Shown in pieces: positions 37,885 through 50,483 of a stretch of DNA of 64,000 nt (positions within the stretch are counted from its first letter, which is position 1; each line of letters starts with the position of its first letter). This DNA is from Yersinia ruckeri ATCC 29473 (GTDB lineage Bacteria; Pseudomonadota; Gammaproteobacteria; Enterobacterales; Enterobacteriaceae), in the NCBI RefSeq assembly GCF_000754815.1, contig NZ_KN150747.1:219647-283646 (forward strand). Direction: 5' to 3'. The notes below the pieces were generated by a model. That model was not told where the DNA came from, did no database searches, and saw only the letters and a program-made list of their open reading frames with translations. The position numbers were made by a program, and so were the translations under genes.

Positions 37885-39162
37885 ATGGCTAAATTCGAAA
37901 ATAGAGATCCGTTTATGTTGGCCAGACAATTGCCGATTAAATCTGTTGCGTTGATTCTGGCCGGTGGGCGCGGCTCGCGCTTAAAGGATCTGACCGCTAC
38001 CCGGGCTAAACCGGCAGTACATTTTGGCGGCAAGTTTCGGATTATCGATTTTGCGTTATCCAACTGTCTAAATTCAGGCATTCGCCGTATTGGTGTGATT
38101 ACTCAGTATCAATCCCATTCCTTGGTACAACATATTCAACGTGGCTGGTCCTTCCTGAACGAAGAGATGAATGAATTCGTTGATCTTTTGCCCGCCCAGC
38201 AACGTCTGAGTAATGAAGAATGGTACAAAGGTACCGCAGACGCGGTTTATCAGAATCTGGATATTATTCACCGTTACAACGCAGACTATATTGTCATTTT
38301 GGCGGGCGATCACATTTACAAAATGGATTACTCGCGCATGCTGATTGACCATGTCGAAAAAGGGGCTAAATGCAGCGTAGCTTGTATTCCGGTGCCGATT
38401 CAGGAAGCTTCTGAATTTGGCGTCATACAAGTCTCAGATGACTATCAGATCGTTTCTTTTATGGAGAAACCAGCCAATCCGCCAGCCATGCCAGGCAATC
38501 CAGAGATGGCGCTGGCCAGCATGGGAATCTATATTTTTAATGCTGATTATTTGTACAAATTATTACTGGAAGATATGAATACGCTGGGATCGAATCATGA
38601 TTTCGGCAAGGATTTGATTCCTAAAATTACCGAGCGCGGAGAGGCATGGGCGCATCCATTTACCCTGTCATGCGTCACCTCCAACTCGGAATTACCACCT
38701 TACTGGCGTGATGTTGGGACACTGGATGCTTACTGGCGTGCCAATCTGGATTTGGCGTCGGTCACGCCTGAGTTGGATATGTATGACCGCAGTTGGCCGA
38801 TTCGTACCCATATGGAGCCGCTTCCACCGGCAAAGTTTGTGCAGGATCGAGACGGTAGCCACGGCATGACCATGAATTCGCTGGTTTCTGGCTGTTGTAT
38901 TGTGTCTGGTTCGGTGGTGGTGCATTCAGTTTTGTTCCCGCGTGTGCGGGTTAACTCATTTTGTCATATCGATTCGGCGGTGCTACTGCCCGATGTCCGT
39001 GTTGGGCGCTCCTGTCGCTTGCGGCGCTGTGTTATTGACCGCGCCTGCCAAATACCGGAAGGCATGGTGATTGGTGAGAACGCAGATGAAGACAGCTCGC
39101 GTTTTTATCGTTCGGAACATGGGATAGTCCTGGTAACGCGGGAGATGCTCGCCAAGCTATAA
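37885..39162 (+). CDS. glgC: Glucose-1-phosphate adenylyltransferase GlgC
   Basis: 425 residues from ATG 37885 (AAGGAAC upstream; a longer frame starting at 37852 lies inside glgX). Nucleotidyl-transferase signature [15 protein letters not shown], allosteric/substrate region [30 protein letters not shown] (catalytic Asp) and SFMEKP (substrate Lys). The C-terminal left-handed beta-helix ([19 protein letters not shown]) is present. It makes ADP-glucose, the committed step of glycogen synthesis. Confidence 0.95.
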   Translation: MAKFENRDPFMLARQLPIKSVALILAGGRGSRLKDLTATRAKPAVHFGGKFRIIDFALSNCLNSGIRRIGVITQYQSHSLVQHIQRGWSFLNEEMNEFVDLLPAQQRLSNEEWYKGTADAVYQNLDIIHRYNADYIVILAGDHIYKMDYSRMLIDHVEKGAKCSVACIPVPIQEASEFGVIQVSDDYQIVSFMEKPANPPAMPGNPEMALASMGIYIFNADYLYKLLLEDMNTLGSNHDFGKDLIPKITERGEAWAHPFTLSCVTSNSELPPYWRDVGTLDAYWRANLDLASVTPELDMYDRSWPIRTHMEPLPPAKFVQDRDGSHGMTMNSLVSGCCIVSGSVVVHSVLFPRVRVNSFCHIDSAVLLPDVRVGRSCRLRRCVIDRACQIPEGMVIGENADEDSSRFYRSEHGIVLVTREMLAKL

Positions 39163-39251
39163 CAACATCCTGGGTTGGCGTGAAAACGGCAGCCTCGATA
39201 CAGTATGTTGTCTGTAACCCTATCGACAACTGATGAAATACAGGAGTGATA

Positions 39252-40685
39252 ATGCGGGTTTTACATGTCTGTTCTGAGTTGTTCCCTTTATTGAAAACCG
39301 GGGGGCTCGCGGATGTTGTGGGGGCGTTACCTGCCGCCCAGATCGCCGGTGGTACTGATGTGCGGGTCATTTTACCGGCATTCCCTGATTTAATGCAGGG
39401 CATTCCTCATACCGAACTGGTCAAAGAACTCGATACCTTTGCTGGGCACGTGACATTACGTTACGGTATCTATAATGGGGTAGGTATTTATCTGATTGAT
39501 GTGCCTGGTTTGTATGATCGCCCCGGCAGCCCGTATCACGACCAATCACTGAATGCCTATAGCGATAACCATCGCCGTTTTGCGTTGTTGGGCTGGATGG
39601 CCTGCGAACTGGCCTGCGGATTAGACAGCTATTGGCGACCGACTATGGTACATGCGCACGATTGGCATGCGGGTTTGACCTGCGCCTATCTGGCCGCTCG
39701 AGGTCGCCCTGCACGTTCGGTCTTTACCGTACATAATCTGGCTTATCAGGGGTTGTTCTCCGCCCATCATATGGCCGAGTTACAACTGCCACCGTCGTTC
39801 TTTAATATTTATGGCCTGGAGTTTTACGGTCAAATCTCATTCCTCAAAGCCGGATTGTTCTACGCCGACCATATCACTACCGTTAGCCCGACTTATGCCA
39901 AAGAAATCACCCAGCCTGCCTTTGGTTACGGTATGGAGGGTCTGCTACAACAGCGAGCACAGGAAGGGCGGTTGACCGGTGTACTAAATGGCGTTGATGA
40001 GAGTATCTGGGATCCGGCCACGGATAAATTACTGGCTGAGTGTTATGACAGCGAGAATTTGGGCGGCAAAGCCATTAATAAGGCACAGTTGCAAAAATCC
40101 ATGGGATTAGAGGTGACGGATAAAAAACCGGTCTTTGCGGTAGTGAGTCGTTTAACCTCACAAAAAGGATTGGATCTGGTGCTACAGGTATTGCCTGAAC
40201 TGCTCAGAGCTGGTGGACAGCTAGCGGTGCTTGGGTCTGGGGACGCAGTATTGCAGGATGCCTTTTTGGCTGCGTCGGCGGATTATCCCGATCAGGTTGG
40301 TGTACAAATTGGTTACCACGAGGCATTTTCGCACCGAATTATCGCTGGCGCGGATGTTATTTTAGTTCCGAGTCGGTTTGAACCTTGCGGTTTGACACAA
40401 TTGTATGGCTTGAAATACGGTACCTTGCCATTGGTGCGCCACACTGGCGGCTTAGCGGATACCGTCGTGGATTGTGCTTTGGAAAATCTGGCCGATGGTA
40501 GCGCCTCGGGGTTTGTGTTTGATGAATGTGAAGCAACGGAGCTAGAAAGGGCGATTCGACGAGCCTTTGTTCTCTGGCTTCGACCAAAACATTGGCGGCA
40601 TGTACAGCGTCATGCGATGGGGCTTGATTTTGGTTGGCAGGTAGCCGCAGCGGACTATCGGTCTCTTTATCAGCACTTGTTGTAA
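39252..40685 (+). CDS. glgA: Glycogen synthase GlgA
   Basis: 477 residues, identical in length to E. coli GlgA. The ATG at 39252 follows CAGGAG by 5 bases. GT5 features: [15 protein letters not shown] (ADP-glucose binding), HAHDWHAGL, and in the C-terminal lobe [21 protein letters not shown]. It adds glucose from ADP-glucose to the growing glycogen chain. Confidence 0.95.
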   Translation: MRVLHVCSELFPLLKTGGLADVVGALPAAQIAGGTDVRVILPAFPDLMQGIPHTELVKELDTFAGHVTLRYGIYNGVGIYLIDVPGLYDRPGSPYHDQSLNAYSDNHRRFALLGWMACELACGLDSYWRPTMVHAHDWHAGLTCAYLAARGRPARSVFTVHNLAYQGLFSAHHMAELQLPPSFFNIYGLEFYGQISFLKAGLFYADHITTVSPTYAKEITQPAFGYGMEGLLQQRAQEGRLTGVLNGVDESIWDPATDKLLAECYDSENLGGKAINKAQLQKSMGLEVTDKKPVFAVVSRLTSQKGLDLVLQVLPELLRAGGQLAVLGSGDAVLQDAFLAASADYPDQVGVQIGYHEAFSHRIIAGADVILVPSRFEPCGLTQLYGLKYGTLPLVRHTGGLADTVVDCALENLADGSASGFVFDECEATELERAIRRAFVLWLRPKHWRHVQRHAMGLDFGWQVAAADYRSLYQHLL

Positions 40686-40709
40686 CCACGAACTAGGGAA
40701 ATATCGCTT

Positions 40710-43157
40710 ATGACTACACCCTTCAGTTATACCTCGCCGATAGTCAGTGTGGATGCTCTAAAACATTCCATTGCTTATAAACTGATGTTTATCGTTGGTA
40801 AGGATCCCGGTATTGCGACCCGACATGATTGGCTGAATGCGACGCTGTTTGCGGTGCGTGATCGTATGGTGGAGCGTTGGCTTCGCTCGAATCGGGCGCA
40901 GCTTTCCCAAGATGTGCGTCAGGTTTATTACTTATCGATGGAGTTCTTGCTGGGGCGGACGTTATCTAATGCTCTGTTATCCATGGGTATTTATAATGAT
41001 ATTGAAGTAGCATTGGATGAAATGGGCATCGATCTGAGCGAATTGCTGGCGGAAGAAAGCGATCCGGGATTGGGCAACGGCGGTCTGGGACGTCTGGCCG
41101 CCTGCTTCCTTGATTCTTTGGCTACTCTGGCACTGCCGGGACGTGGTTACGGTATTCGCTATGAATACGGTATGTTTAGCCAGAAAATCGTGAATGGTCA
41201 ACAGGCAGAATCTCCAGATAACTGGCTGGAATACGGCAATGCTTGGGAGTTTCCTCGCCACAATACTCGCTATAAAGTGCGATTTGGCGGCCGCGTTCAA
41301 CAGGAGGGTGCCAAAATTCGTTGGCTGGAGACCGAGGAAATTCTGGCTTGCGCCTATGATCAGATTATCCCCGGATTTGATACTGACGCTACCAATACAC
41401 TGCGGTTATGGTCAGCTCGAGCCAGTAATGAAATCAATTTGGGCAAATTCAATCAGGGTGACTACTTTGCTGCGGTAGAGGATAAGAACCACTCAGAAAA
41501 CGTATCGCGCGTGTTGTATCCGGATGATTCCACCTATTCTGGTCGCGAATTGCGACTGCGACAGGAATACTTCCTGGTTTCCGCCACGGTGCAGGATATT
41601 CTGGCCCGTCACTGGGCATTGCATCATACCTTCGACAATCTGGCGGATAAAATTGCTATCCACCTTAATGACACCCACCCGGTATTGTCCATTCCCGAAT
41701 TAATGCGTCTACTGATTGATGAGCATAAATTTACTTGGATAAAAGCCTGGGGAATGGTGGAAAAAATCTTCTCTTACACTAACCATACTTTAATGACCGA
41801 AGCGCTGGAAACCTGGCCGATTGATATGATTGGTCGAATTCTGCCGCGTCACCTGCAAATCATTTTCGATATCAATGACTACTTCTTGAAACAGGTACAA
41901 GAATTGTTCCCCAGCGACAATGAGTTGTTGTCCAGAGTTTCTATCATTGATGAAAGCCATGGGCGGCGGGTGCGTATGGCGTGGTTAGCCGTAGTCGTCA
42001 GTCATAAGGTGAATGGTGTTTCTGCCCTGCACTCCGAATTAATGGTGCAATCACTGTTTGCCGATTTTGCTCGTATTTTCCCCGATCGTTTCTGCAATAA
42101 AACCAACGGGGTCACGCCGCGTCGTTGGCTCGGGTTGGCGAACCGTCCGTTGGCGGCGGTATTGGATGACAGCATTGGTCATAACTGGCGAACCGACCTT
42201 AGCCAACTGAGTGATATCAAACCCAATATTGATTACCCGAGCTTCTTGCTGGCAATACAAAAAGCCAAGCTGGAGAACAAAAAACGGCTGGCTATTTATA
42301 TCGCGAAAAACCTGAACATTGTGTTGAATCCGGAGGCATTGTTCGATGTGCAAATTAAACGTATTCATGAATATAAACGGCAACTGCTGAATGTATTACA
42401 TGTGATCACGCGTTATAACCGTATTTTGCAGGATCCTGATGCCAATTGGGTCGGGCGAGTGGTAATTTTTGCCGGTAAAGCGGCATCGGCTTATTACAAT
42501 GCCAAACAAATTATCCGCCTGATCAATGATGTGGCTAAAGTGATCAATAATGATGAACGTATCAATAACTTATTAAAAGTGGTCTTTATTCCTAACTATG
42601 GCGTGAGCCTGGCTCAGATCATTATTCCGGCAGCAGATCTTTCCGAGCAAATATCGCTGGCGGGAACCGAGGCTTCGGGGACCAGTAATATGAAATTTGC
42701 ACTAAACGGTGCGCTCACCATTGGTACTCTGGATGGTGCCAATGTAGAAATTCGCGAGCATGTCGGGGAAGATAATATCTTTATCTTCGGTAATACCGCT
42801 GAGCAGGTAGAGGATTTGCGATCTAATGGCTATAACCCGCGTAAATACTATGATGAGGATCCCGAGCTTCATCAGGCGTTGACGCAAATGGCGACCGGCA
42901 CTTTTAGTCCGGAAGAACCTAATCGTTATACTGGACTGTTTGATTCCCTGGTTAATTTGGGGGATCACTACCAATTATTGGCAGATTATCGCAGTTATAT
43001 TGATACGCAGGATAAAGTGGATGAGTTATATCAGCAACCGGATGAATGGGCTCGTCGTACCGTGTTGAATATTGCCAATATGGGGTATTTCTCATCTGAC
43101 AGAACCATTCAGGAATATGCCGATGATATTTGGCATATTAAGCCGATAAAACTGTAA
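40710..43157 (+). CDS. glgP: Glycogen phosphorylase GlgP
   Basis: 815 residues, the same as E. coli GlgP. Conserved segments: [39 protein letters not shown], and the pyridoxal-phosphate lysine in [16 protein letters not shown]. It releases glucose-1-phosphate from glycogen. Last gene of the glg operon, 24 bases after glgA and followed by a strong terminator. A paralogue, malP, lies at 50484. Confidence 0.95.
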   Translation: MTTPFSYTSPIVSVDALKHSIAYKLMFIVGKDPGIATRHDWLNATLFAVRDRMVERWLRSNRAQLSQDVRQVYYLSMEFLLGRTLSNALLSMGIYNDIEVALDEMGIDLSELLAEESDPGLGNGGLGRLAACFLDSLATLALPGRGYGIRYEYGMFSQKIVNGQQAESPDNWLEYGNAWEFPRHNTRYKVRFGGRVQQEGAKIRWLETEEILACAYDQIIPGFDTDATNTLRLWSARASNEINLGKFNQGDYFAAVEDKNHSENVSRVLYPDDSTYSGRELRLRQEYFLVSATVQDILARHWALHHTFDNLADKIAIHLNDTHPVLSIPELMRLLIDEHKFTWIKAWGMVEKIFSYTNHTLMTEALETWPIDMIGRILPRHLQIIFDINDYFLKQVQELFPSDNELLSRVSIIDESHGRRVRMAWLAVVVSHKVNGVSALHSELMVQSLFADFARIFPDRFCNKTNGVTPRRWLGLANRPLAAVLDDSIGHNWRTDLSQLSDIKPNIDYPSFLLAIQKAKLENKKRLAIYIAKNLNIVLNPEALFDVQIKRIHEYKRQLLNVLHVITRYNRILQDPDANWVGRVVIFAGKAASAYYNAKQIIRLINDVAKVINNDERINNLLKVVFIPNYGVSLAQIIIPAADLSEQISLAGTEASGTSNMKFALNGALTIGTLDGANVEIREHVGEDNIFIFGNTAEQVEDLRSNGYNPRKYYDEDPELHQALTQMATGTFSPEEPNRYTGLFDSLVNLGDHYQLLADYRSYIDTQDKVDELYQQPDEWARRTVLNIANMGYFSSDRTIQEYADDIWHIKPIKL

Positions 43158-43180
43158 GGTAATTTATTCTCTGTCCACTT

Positions 43181-43216
43181 AATAAACCCTTTCATTTGAA
43201 AGGGTTTATTGTTTGG
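43181..43216. terminator. glgP terminator (bidirectional)
   Basis: Perfect 13-bp stem AATAAACCCTTTC/GAAAGGGTTTATT with loop ATTT and T-rich exit. It can serve glgP and the convergent glpD. Confidence 0.9.
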
Positions 43217-43338
43217 TTTGTCGATGTTGAATATTGGCAGGTTTATCTGGCATATCACACCGTTTTTCTGATTTTCCCACCTCAGCAAACTGCCCCAGAT
43301 TTGCCGATTTATCTGGTGCAGTTTGGCTGATATCAGGT

Positions 43339-44853
43339 TCAGGAAACCAGTGAGAGCGACTGAATTTTTTCTGCCTGTACAGCGGCTAGCCAAACAGCAA
43401 CTCGTTGTTTTTGCACATCATCTAGTAACATGCCCAGTTTGGTACGACGCCAAATGGCATCATCTAGCTCAACAACCCATTCATGTTCGACCAAATAACG
43501 CAGCTCTGCTTCGTACAGGCCATGACCGAAATCTTCGCCCAAATCGCTGAGGCAGGTTGCATTGGCCAGAATGATTTCGCTATGGCTACCGTAAGTCCGG
43601 GTATAACGGCGAGCCACAGCTTCCGGCAACCAATTGTAACGATGGCGCAGTTTGACCGTATAAAGGTCGCGATCGCCGCCGATATCACCACCTGGCAATG
43701 AACCATTTTTGGTCCAGGCCGGGCCAACTTTTGGGTAATACTGCGTCAGTTTTTCCAGCGCATGTTCGGCCAGTTTGCGGTAGGTCGTTAGTTTGCCACC
43801 AAAGACGGACAGTAATGGTGCTTTACCCTGCTCGTCGGCGACATCCAGTGTGTAATCACGGGTGATGGCTTGCGGTGAGTCAGATTCATCATCACACAGT
43901 GGACGCACACCAGAATAGGTCCAGACGATATCGTCACGGCTCAGTTGCTGTTTAAAGTGATCGTTATACACTTTCAGCAGATAGCCGATTTCTTGATCGT
44001 CAATTTTCACCTCTTTTGGATCGCCTTGGTACTCCACATCGGTGGTACCAATAATGGAGTAATCATCAAGCCAAGGAATCACGAACACGATACGGTGGTC
44101 TTCGTTTTGCAGAATATAGGCTTGTGGCTGATGGTGTACTCGCGGTACGACGATATGGCTGCCTTTGATCAGGCGGATACCGTAAGGCGATTTCAATTTC
44201 AGACCATCGTCAAAGAACTGTTTCACCCACGGACCTGTGGCATTAACCAGACCTTTGGCGCGCCAGGTTAAGGTTTTACCGGTGTTGTTATCGGTCGCTT
44301 CAATCACCCACAGGCCGTTTTCACGCCATGCGCGGGTGACTTTGGTTCGCGTGCGCACTTCGCCGCCGCGTTCAACCACTTCCTGAGCATTCAAAACGAC
44401 CAGACGGGCATCATCGACCCAGCAGTCGGAATATTCGAAACCGCGCACTAATTCTGGCTTCAGTACCGAGTCTGCGCCAAAACGTAGCCCTTTACTGGCT
44501 GGCAAGGTGGTACGTTTACCCAAATGGTCGTACAGGAACAAACCCGCCCGAATCATCCAGGCTGGGCGCAGATGGGGCTGATGCGGTAAACGGAAACGCA
44601 TAGGGAAAGCGATATGCGGAGCCATTCTCAGCAACACTTCACGTTCGGCCAGTGCTTCACTCACCAGACGGAATTCGTAATGTTCCAGATAGCGCAGGCC
44701 ACCGTGGATAAGTTTGGAACTGGCGGAAGACGTAGCACAGGCCAAGTCTTGCGCTTCCAGCAGCAATACTGACAGGCCACGTCCGGCAGCATCCGCAGCG
44801 ATGCCGGCACCGTTAATGCCACCACCGATCACGATCAAGTCTTTGGTTTCCAT
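43339..44853 (-). CDS. glpD: Aerobic glycerol-3-phosphate dehydrogenase GlpD
   Basis: 504 residues from ATG 44853, preceded on its strand by GGAGGAAGG; the longer frame is ignored. FAD motif IVIGGGINGAGIAADAAGRG, then LLLEAQDLACATSSASSKLIHGG; VWTYSGVRPLCDDES and GGKLTTYRKLAEHAL are family landmarks. A peripheral inner-membrane flavoenzyme passing electrons from glycerol-3-phosphate to quinone. Transcribed in the same direction as glpR, glpG and glpE, unlike E. coli, where glpD faces away from them. Confidence 0.95.
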   Translation of the reverse strand: METKDLIVIGGGINGAGIAADAAGRGLSVLLLEAQDLACATSSASSKLIHGGLRYLEHYEFRLVSEALAEREVLLRMAPHIAFPMRFRLPHQPHLRPAWMIRAGLFLYDHLGKRTTLPASKGLRFGADSVLKPELVRGFEYSDCWVDDARLVVLNAQEVVERGGEVRTRTKVTRAWRENGLWVIEATDNNTGKTLTWRAKGLVNATGPWVKQFFDDGLKLKSPYGIRLIKGSHIVVPRVHHQPQAYILQNEDHRIVFVIPWLDDYSIIGTTDVEYQGDPKEVKIDDQEIGYLLKVYNDHFKQQLSRDDIVWTYSGVRPLCDDESDSPQAITRDYTLDVADEQGKAPLLSVFGGKLTTYRKLAEHALEKLTQYYPKVGPAWTKNGSLPGGDIGGDRDLYTVKLRHRYNWLPEAVARRYTRTYGSHSEIILANATCLSDLGEDFGHGLYEAELRYLVEHEWVVELDDAIWRRTKLGMLLDDVQKQRVAVWLAAVQAEKIQSLSLVS

Positions 44854-44888
44854 GTAACCTTCCTCCAGATGTTCGAAACAGCGCTTTA

Positions 44889-44908
44889 ATGTTCGTTTTC
44901 GCTCATGA
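44889..44908. promoter_or_regulatory. GlpR operator at glpD
   Basis: AATGTTCGTTTTCGCTCATG fits the GlpR palindrome built on ATGTTCG/CGAACAT. A second half site ATGTTCGAAAC lies at about 44869, closer to glpD. The stretch 44909-45192 up to glpR shows nothing else clear. Confidence 0.72.
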
Positions 44909-45192
44909 TTGTAATCAAAAACCAACAAACAAGCCAAGAGTTAACCAAAAAAAAACATTCATGCGTGATGGTGGTAACGTTTTTGTTGCTGAATCATTTT
45001 ACAGATGTAACTCATTAGGCTGAAACAAGACGCATTTTTATTTTTAGTGTGATGGTTATGGTAAGGCAGATCGACGAAGCGATATTTATTGGTGATAAAT
45101 AGTGTCGAAATAATAGAGGCGAGGGATGCGGTGAGCGGGGGCTTAATCCCCTTACACCGCAAAAATGCATGATGGCTATCGAAGGGTGTTGA

Positions 45193-45951
45193 TCAGCACA
45201 ATTCCAGTTGGACTCCGTGCTGCTCGATGATTTTCATCACGCTGGCTGGTGGTGGTTGATCGGTAAACAGGTAATTGATCAGATTCATATTACCCAGATT
45301 GACCATGGCATTACGGCCAAATTTGGAGTGGTCAGTTACCAGCATGACGCAGCGGGAGTTTTCAATAATGGCGCGTTTGGTACGTACTTCATGGTAGTCA
45401 AATTCTAGTAGAGAACCGTCCATATCGATGCCACTGATACCCAAAATGCCGTAATCAAGACGGAATTGGGAGATGAAATCCAACGTGGCCTCGCCGATGA
45501 TTCCACCGTCACGAGTGCGGACTTCACCACCGGCCAGAATCAAACGAAAATCTTCTTTGGCGGTCAATAAAGTGGCTACGTTAAGATTATTGGTTACCAC
45601 CCGTAGATTTTTATGGTTAAGCAAGGCATGTGCGACAGCTTCAGGTGTGGTTCCAATATCAATAAACAAGGTTGCACCGTCAGGAATCTGGCTGGCAACC
45701 CGTTGGGCGATACGGGCTTTTTCTTCCGACCACATAACCTTACGATCATTATAGGCTGCATTCACCGAGCTGGACGGTAACGCCGCTCCGCCGTGGTGGC
45801 GATGAATTTTGTTCTGATCGGCCAGATCATTCAGGTCGCGCCGAATGGTTTGTGGGCTAACGGCAAAGTGTTCTACCAACTCTTCGGTGCTGACGTAACC
45901 CTGCTGACGCACCAGTTCAATAATCGCATCATGTCGCTGCGTTTGCTTCAC
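45193..45951 (-). CDS. glpR: Glycerol-3-phosphate regulon repressor GlpR (DeoR family)
   Basis: 252 residues. DeoR-type HTH at the N-terminus (HDAIIELVRQQGYVSTEELVEHFAVSPQTIRRDLN), then the sugar-phosphate sensor (IPDGATLFIDIGTTPEAVA, LVTDHSKFG). It represses glpD and other glp genes until glycerol-3-phosphate binds. 35 bases downstream of glpG, one operon. Confidence 0.94.
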   Translation of the reverse strand: MKQTQRHDAIIELVRQQGYVSTEELVEHFAVSPQTIRRDLNDLADQNKIHRHHGGAALPSSSVNAAYNDRKVMWSEEKARIAQRVASQIPDGATLFIDIGTTPEAVAHALLNHKNLRVVTNNLNVATLLTAKEDFRLILAGGEVRTRDGGIIGEATLDFISQFRLDYGILGISGIDMDGSLLEFDYHEVRTKRAIIENSRCVMLVTDHSKFGRNAMVNLGNMNLINYLFTDQPPPASVMKIIEQHGVQLELC

Positions 45952-45986
45952 GATAATCCCCTAATTTGCCCAGTTATGGTGGACAG

Positions 45987-46823
45987 TTATTGTGTGGTTC
46001 GGGTGCTGTTACGCGTATCCCAAAATGCCATCAGTAAGCCGATTATCAGGCCAGAAACATGTGCTGCATTAGCGATCGATAGACCTAGAATATCGAAATA
46101 CCCAGCGACAAGCCAAAGTACCGAGAAGGCCATCAGGCCGTTTGGCAGGGAAATGCCTCTTTCAGGTGCCCGTTGTCCAGTGAGCCAAACATAGCCCATT
46201 AACGCATAAACCACGCCAGACAAACCACCAAAGTTGGAACCGCTGAACAGGGATTGTCCCCAGCCACTGAACACGGCGGAAACAATGGTTAATACCACCA
46301 GTTTTCCCGTGCCAAGCCGCTTTTCCATTTGCCCCCCCAGATACCACCACCACATCAAATTAAACAAAATGTGCATCAGGGAAAAGTGCAGTAAACCATG
46401 GCTGACCCAGCGCCAAAATTCGAAATATTGACTGCTATTACGCGGCCATGCCAGCCAACTCATTACCGTATTATCGCCGACAATCTGCATCAGGATATAA
46501 ACGGCAATACAAACGACCATCATGCTCAGGGTTAATGGGCCAGCCTGACTGCGTAAATTTTGTAGCAGCGAGACGGGTTGGTAAGGTATCTCGGTATGAA
46601 GATTACCAGATTGCCAGCTCGCGGCTTGATAGCGTGGATTGAGCGGATCCAATAAAAATTGTTCCAGTTCATGCTGAACCTGGGGGAGTTTTTCATCCTC
46701 GGCTAACCAGATTTCTGCATCTTGAGTGCCATGTCGGACGCTAAGTTCCACCTTTTGGGTAGCCATGTAGTCCACAAAGGCCTGCGCCAGACGTAGGTTA
46801 GAAATTACTATTACACGAATCAT
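45987..46823 (-). CDS. glpG: Rhomboid intramembrane serine protease GlpG
   Basis: 278 residues. The cytoplasmic N-terminal domain (first 90 residues) precedes six membrane segments. The catalytic pair is visible: Ser in [13 protein letters not shown] and His in [33 protein letters not shown] holds the conserved loop residues. It cleaves membrane proteins within the bilayer. Between glpE and glpR; a hairpin at 47017-47038 lies in the 234-base gap to glpE. Confidence 0.94.
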   Translation of the reverse strand: MIRVIVISNLRLAQAFVDYMATQKVELSVRHGTQDAEIWLAEDEKLPQVQHELEQFLLDPLNPRYQAASWQSGNLHTEIPYQPVSLLQNLRSQAGPLTLSMMVVCIAVYILMQIVGDNTVMSWLAWPRNSSQYFEFWRWVSHGLLHFSLMHILFNLMWWWYLGGQMEKRLGTGKLVVLTIVSAVFSGWGQSLFSGSNFGGLSGVVYALMGYVWLTGQRAPERGISLPNGLMAFSVLWLVAGYFDILGLSIANAAHVSGLIIGLLMAFWDTRNSTRTTQ

Positions 46824-47057
46824 ATTTATAGTTTACCGTCTAACGTTATGATCTATAAAACATCTCAGTAGTTATCGCCTTGACTGAGCCTGTTAGCAAG
46901 CTGATTCTCCCTTTTCGCTGTAGGGATGTCATCCGTTGTTTAAAAAAGCGTGTCGTAATTACGTTAAAAAAGCCGACGAATCGCGGTTTTCACCTGTGGT
47001 AGGGCAAGAGATCAGACAGAGGCCGGAAATGGCCTCTGCATAGGAAAAGAACGAAAC

Positions 47058-47387
47058 TCAGGCTTTCTCGGTTGCGATATCTTGCGGGTAATGTTTGGCC
47101 CACGCTTCGAAACCGCCGTTAATACTGTAGACCGCGTCAAATCCTTGTTCCAGAAGATACTGGGCTGCGCCTCGGCTACTGTTACCGTGGTAGCACATGA
47201 CCATCACCGGTTGATCAACATCGGTGTGCTGTATAAAAGCGGGTAAGCTACCATTGGTGAGATGGAATGCTCCCGGTGTGTGACCCGCTTCATAGCTTTG
47301 TGGATCGCGAATATCTACCAGAACAGTCTGGCCTTCTTTCCAGCGGGTATAGGCTTGCTCAATATCGATTACTTCAAATTGTTCCAT
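47058..47387 (-). CDS. glpE: Thiosulfate sulfurtransferase GlpE (single rhodanese)
   Basis: 109 residues. Active-site loop [11 protein letters not shown] with the catalytic Cys; [20 protein letters not shown] is the rhodanese N-terminal motif. It transfers sulfane sulfur from thiosulfate to cyanide or thioredoxin. First gene of the glpEGR cluster. Confidence 0.93.
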   Translation of the reverse strand: MEQFEVIDIEQAYTRWKEGQTVLVDIRDPQSYEAGHTPGAFHLTNGSLPAFIQHTDVDQPVMVMCYHGNSSRGAAQYLLEQGFDAVYSINGGFEAWAKHYPQDIATEKA

Positions 47388-47493
47388 GCTACTGACGCCC
47401 TTTTATTGGCTACTGATTGCGGTTATGCCGCTATTGTAATCAATTCTGCGCCGATTAAGACCAGTGCATTAGTGTGGATAAAGATTTTGGCGG

Positions 47494-50208
47494 CTAAATG
47501 CCGTATCCCATCATCTGTAACAGCCTCTGGGCTTGTTGCACGGCTTCTTGGCGATGCGCAACGCCGAGTTTCTGATACAAGTTGCGAATGTGTGTTTTGA
47601 TGGTGGTTGCTGCCACATCCAGTTCACCGGCAATCTGATCGTTACTGTAACCGGAATAAATCAGCCCCAATACTTGCCACTCTCGCTGTGTTAACGGACT
47701 GGTTCTAATCAGCTCTGGTACCTGCGGATGGGTCAATAATTTATCGACAAAACATTCATCAAAATGCGCAAATTTATGACGATGATGCTGATTAATATCT
47801 TTGAGAATACGTTGAGCGCGGTGTTGCTCCAATTCAGGTAATGCATTCAACTGAATGAGCTGACGCAACTGTTGCGCCATCGCTTCCCCTTCGGTCACGA
47901 AGTGGCTGATAAAACCGGTACGGTTGGCCAGAGTCAGAGATTCGATCAAGGCTTTCTGCGCTTCGCCTTTGCGTCCGGTCTGCCAGTACAAAATATTACT
48001 GAGTAGCAAATTACGGTTGAGGTCGCTGGTCAGGCGCAAGCGGCGCGCATTTTCGTTTAATTCATCCAGCACCACTTCGGCCTCATCAAAATAGCCGAGC
48101 ATAATTTGTACTCTGGCGATATTGCGCCATTGACCTTGCAGGAAATGATTATCGGCCATACCCGGTTTTTCGGCCTGACGTAGCCAGTTGGCTGCCGCCG
48201 CTTTATCGCCGGTCATCTGCCAGTAAATCACCCGTGGTTTATCCGCATTGGTCACCCAATCGCGGTGATATTGCGTGTCGTGAAGCAACGCTTCGCAGCT
48301 CTGGAGATACCGATGAGCATTATCCAGATCGCCACGCGCCAAGGAGCATTTTGACAGCATGGCCAGGCACTGTAATTGCTGCTGTGGCTGATAGTTAGCG
48401 AGGATCGCAATTCCCTGACGAGCGGCTTCTTCTGCTTCGTCCAGTCGTGACCAAGACCACAGAACCTGCGCGCGAATACGTAGTAAGAATTCATGCATTG
48501 GTAATTGTTCAAGGTGCTGCTCGCGTACCAGTTCGAAGGCTTTTTCCTGGGTTTCAAACGCGGCTTGCAGAAAACCTTGAGCAATCAGAATTTCACTTTG
48601 TTGCAGTAATGCCCAGAGCGCATAGTGATAAGCCTGATGACGGCGAGCCATTTGCTCGGTTTGTTGCATCATGGGTAATGCGCGCGCCAGCTCCCCTTTG
48701 CAGTGGTGAACTTCACCGGTGACGGACGTGGCAACAATCCGGCTGTAGTAGCTGGCCATCGGCAAATATTTCAGGGCGTCGGCCGCCAGCCTTTCCGCTT
48801 CATCAGGTTTACCAGCATTAATGGCAACTTGTGCTCGCAGGGCATCAAACTCGGCGCTGAGCGCAGCATCAATCGGAATTTTTCGTTCCTGCATGGCCGA
48901 TTCAGCCTGACCCAGTAGGGTATTGACCTCGCTGTAGCGATGTTGGCTTTGTGCCAGCCACGCCTGTAACAACGCCAATTCGGGATGTTGCACTAACACC
49001 GAATAGGGGAGCGCGTTCAGGCATTGTTCCAGTAACGCCAATTCGCTGTGATTGAACAGCGACCAGGCATGTTGCAGTAAAATATCCCTCAGCATCCCGA
49101 CATCGCCAGCGGCTAGAGCATGGTGAATGGCTTCCGCTGGATAGCCCAGCGCTAGCCAGCCTTCGGCAGCGGCATGGTGTAGATCCGGCAATTCCAGCGC
49201 CAGCTCCCATTGGCAACGTTGGCGTAGGAACGTGGCAAACAGCGGGTGGAAACAGAACCACTCGCCGGTATCATCCATGCGATGAATAAACAGGCCTTGC
49301 CGTTCCAACTCCTCTAATCGCTGCTGACCGTTATCTTCACCCGTCAGGCGTACAATCAGTGCGTCGTTCATTGAACGCAGCACCGAACAGCGCAGCAAGA
49401 ATGCGCGGGCGTTGGTCTCCACCTGATCCAGAACTTCATCGACCAGATAATCGGACAGATGGCTGGCATTCAGCCCAGCCAGACGCTTGGCAGATTTTTG
49501 CGCCGATGAATTGGGTTGACGGGAAGATAGCGCAATAAGCTGTAACGCCGTTGCCCAGCCTTCTACCTCGTCACACAGGCGGCTGCTGTCGCTCTGATCT
49601 ATAGGCTCAGGCAGGCGACAATCAAAGAATTGTTGTGCTTCCTGATGATTGAAAGCCAACTGCTGTATACCCAGTTCCAGCAATTGATCACGCACGCGTA
49701 GATTGGCAATGCCGAGAGGTGGCAAGGTGCGAGATAACATAATTAGCGTTAGGTTTTCCGGTTGATGGCGCAGGAAAAAACGCATGGCTTCATGAACGGC
49801 ATCGTTGATGATCAGATGATAATCGTCAATCACCAGATACAGAGGGCCATCCCAGTCGGATAACTCGACAAACAATTGGGCAAATAGGGCTGAAAGGTTA
49901 GCATATTGATGCTTTTGGCTGAGAGCTTCACTCTTGCTGCAATGACCGCCAGTCGCCTGTTGTATTGCCGCGACTAAATAGGTTGCGAAACGTTCTGACT
50001 GATTATCGCTTTCATCCAGTGAATACCATCCAAGATTGGATTGACCAGACGCCCATTGCGCAACTAATGTCGTTTTTCCATATCCTGCCGGGCAGTTAAC
50101 CAATGTCAGGCGATAGTTCGCTGCGCCAGAGAGTTTGACCAATAGGCGATCGCGAACAACGGTATTTTGCAGCCGTACCGGCCGGCTCAGTTTTGATGGG
50201 ATCAGCAT
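47494..50208 (-). CDS. malT: Maltose regulon activator MalT
   Basis: 904 residues (E. coli 901). STAND-type ATPase: Walker [11 protein letters not shown] near residue 39-48, Walker [10 protein letters not shown], then superhelical repeats in the middle, and a C-terminal LuxR-type HTH ([39 protein letters not shown] read at about 830-870). It activates malPQ and other mal genes when bound to maltotriose and ATP. Divergent from malPQ. Confidence 0.95.
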   Translation of the reverse strand: MLIPSKLSRPVRLQNTVVRDRLLVKLSGAANYRLTLVNCPAGYGKTTLVAQWASGQSNLGWYSLDESDNQSERFATYLVAAIQQATGGHCSKSEALSQKHQYANLSALFAQLFVELSDWDGPLYLVIDDYHLIINDAVHEAMRFFLRHQPENLTLIMLSRTLPPLGIANLRVRDQLLELGIQQLAFNHQEAQQFFDCRLPEPIDQSDSSRLCDEVEGWATALQLIALSSRQPNSSAQKSAKRLAGLNASHLSDYLVDEVLDQVETNARAFLLRCSVLRSMNDALIVRLTGEDNGQQRLEELERQGLFIHRMDDTGEWFCFHPLFATFLRQRCQWELALELPDLHHAAAEGWLALGYPAEAIHHALAAGDVGMLRDILLQHAWSLFNHSELALLEQCLNALPYSVLVQHPELALLQAWLAQSQHRYSEVNTLLGQAESAMQERKIPIDAALSAEFDALRAQVAINAGKPDEAERLAADALKYLPMASYYSRIVATSVTGEVHHCKGELARALPMMQQTEQMARRHQAYHYALWALLQQSEILIAQGFLQAAFETQEKAFELVREQHLEQLPMHEFLLRIRAQVLWSWSRLDEAEEAARQGIAILANYQPQQQLQCLAMLSKCSLARGDLDNAHRYLQSCEALLHDTQYHRDWVTNADKPRVIYWQMTGDKAAAANWLRQAEKPGMADNHFLQGQWRNIARVQIMLGYFDEAEVVLDELNENARRLRLTSDLNRNLLLSNILYWQTGRKGEAQKALIESLTLANRTGFISHFVTEGEAMAQQLRQLIQLNALPELEQHRAQRILKDINQHHRHKFAHFDECFVDKLLTHPQVPELIRTSPLTQREWQVLGLIYSGYSNDQIAGELDVAATTIKTHIRNLYQKLGVAHRQEAVQQAQRLLQMMGYGI

Positions 50209-50348
50209 ATTATTCCAGACTCAAATGGCGGCTACAGGCGTACGCATTCATAAGGATAATTATTTTAAGCCTCGTAATTAATCACCCCTGTTAAGGTCTG
50301 ATAACGGCTATGTTATTGCAATAACGTTAGTGCTTCCTATGGTTGTAA

Positions 50349-50393
50349 GTTGCACCTGATCACATTTTTAGCTACGCCCTGCGACTCATCCCC
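50349..50393. promoter_or_regulatory. malT-malP control region: CRP-like and MalT sites
   Basis: The 275-base divergent gap holds a CRP-like site GTTGCACCTGATCACA (50349-50364; good right half) and, on the minus strand, GGGGATGAGT (50384-50393), a near-perfect MalT box. Weaker GGATGATG and GAGGAGAA motifs follow at 50410-50438. This fits MalT/CRP control of malPQ and CRP control of malT. Confidence 0.65.
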
Positions 50394-50483
50394 AGCTAAT
50401 CCTCTGGCAGGATGATGCTCTTGCCACTTCTCCTCGGCAGGATAAGGGTAAAATTACCCCACTCACAGGATAGAGACCTCCCT

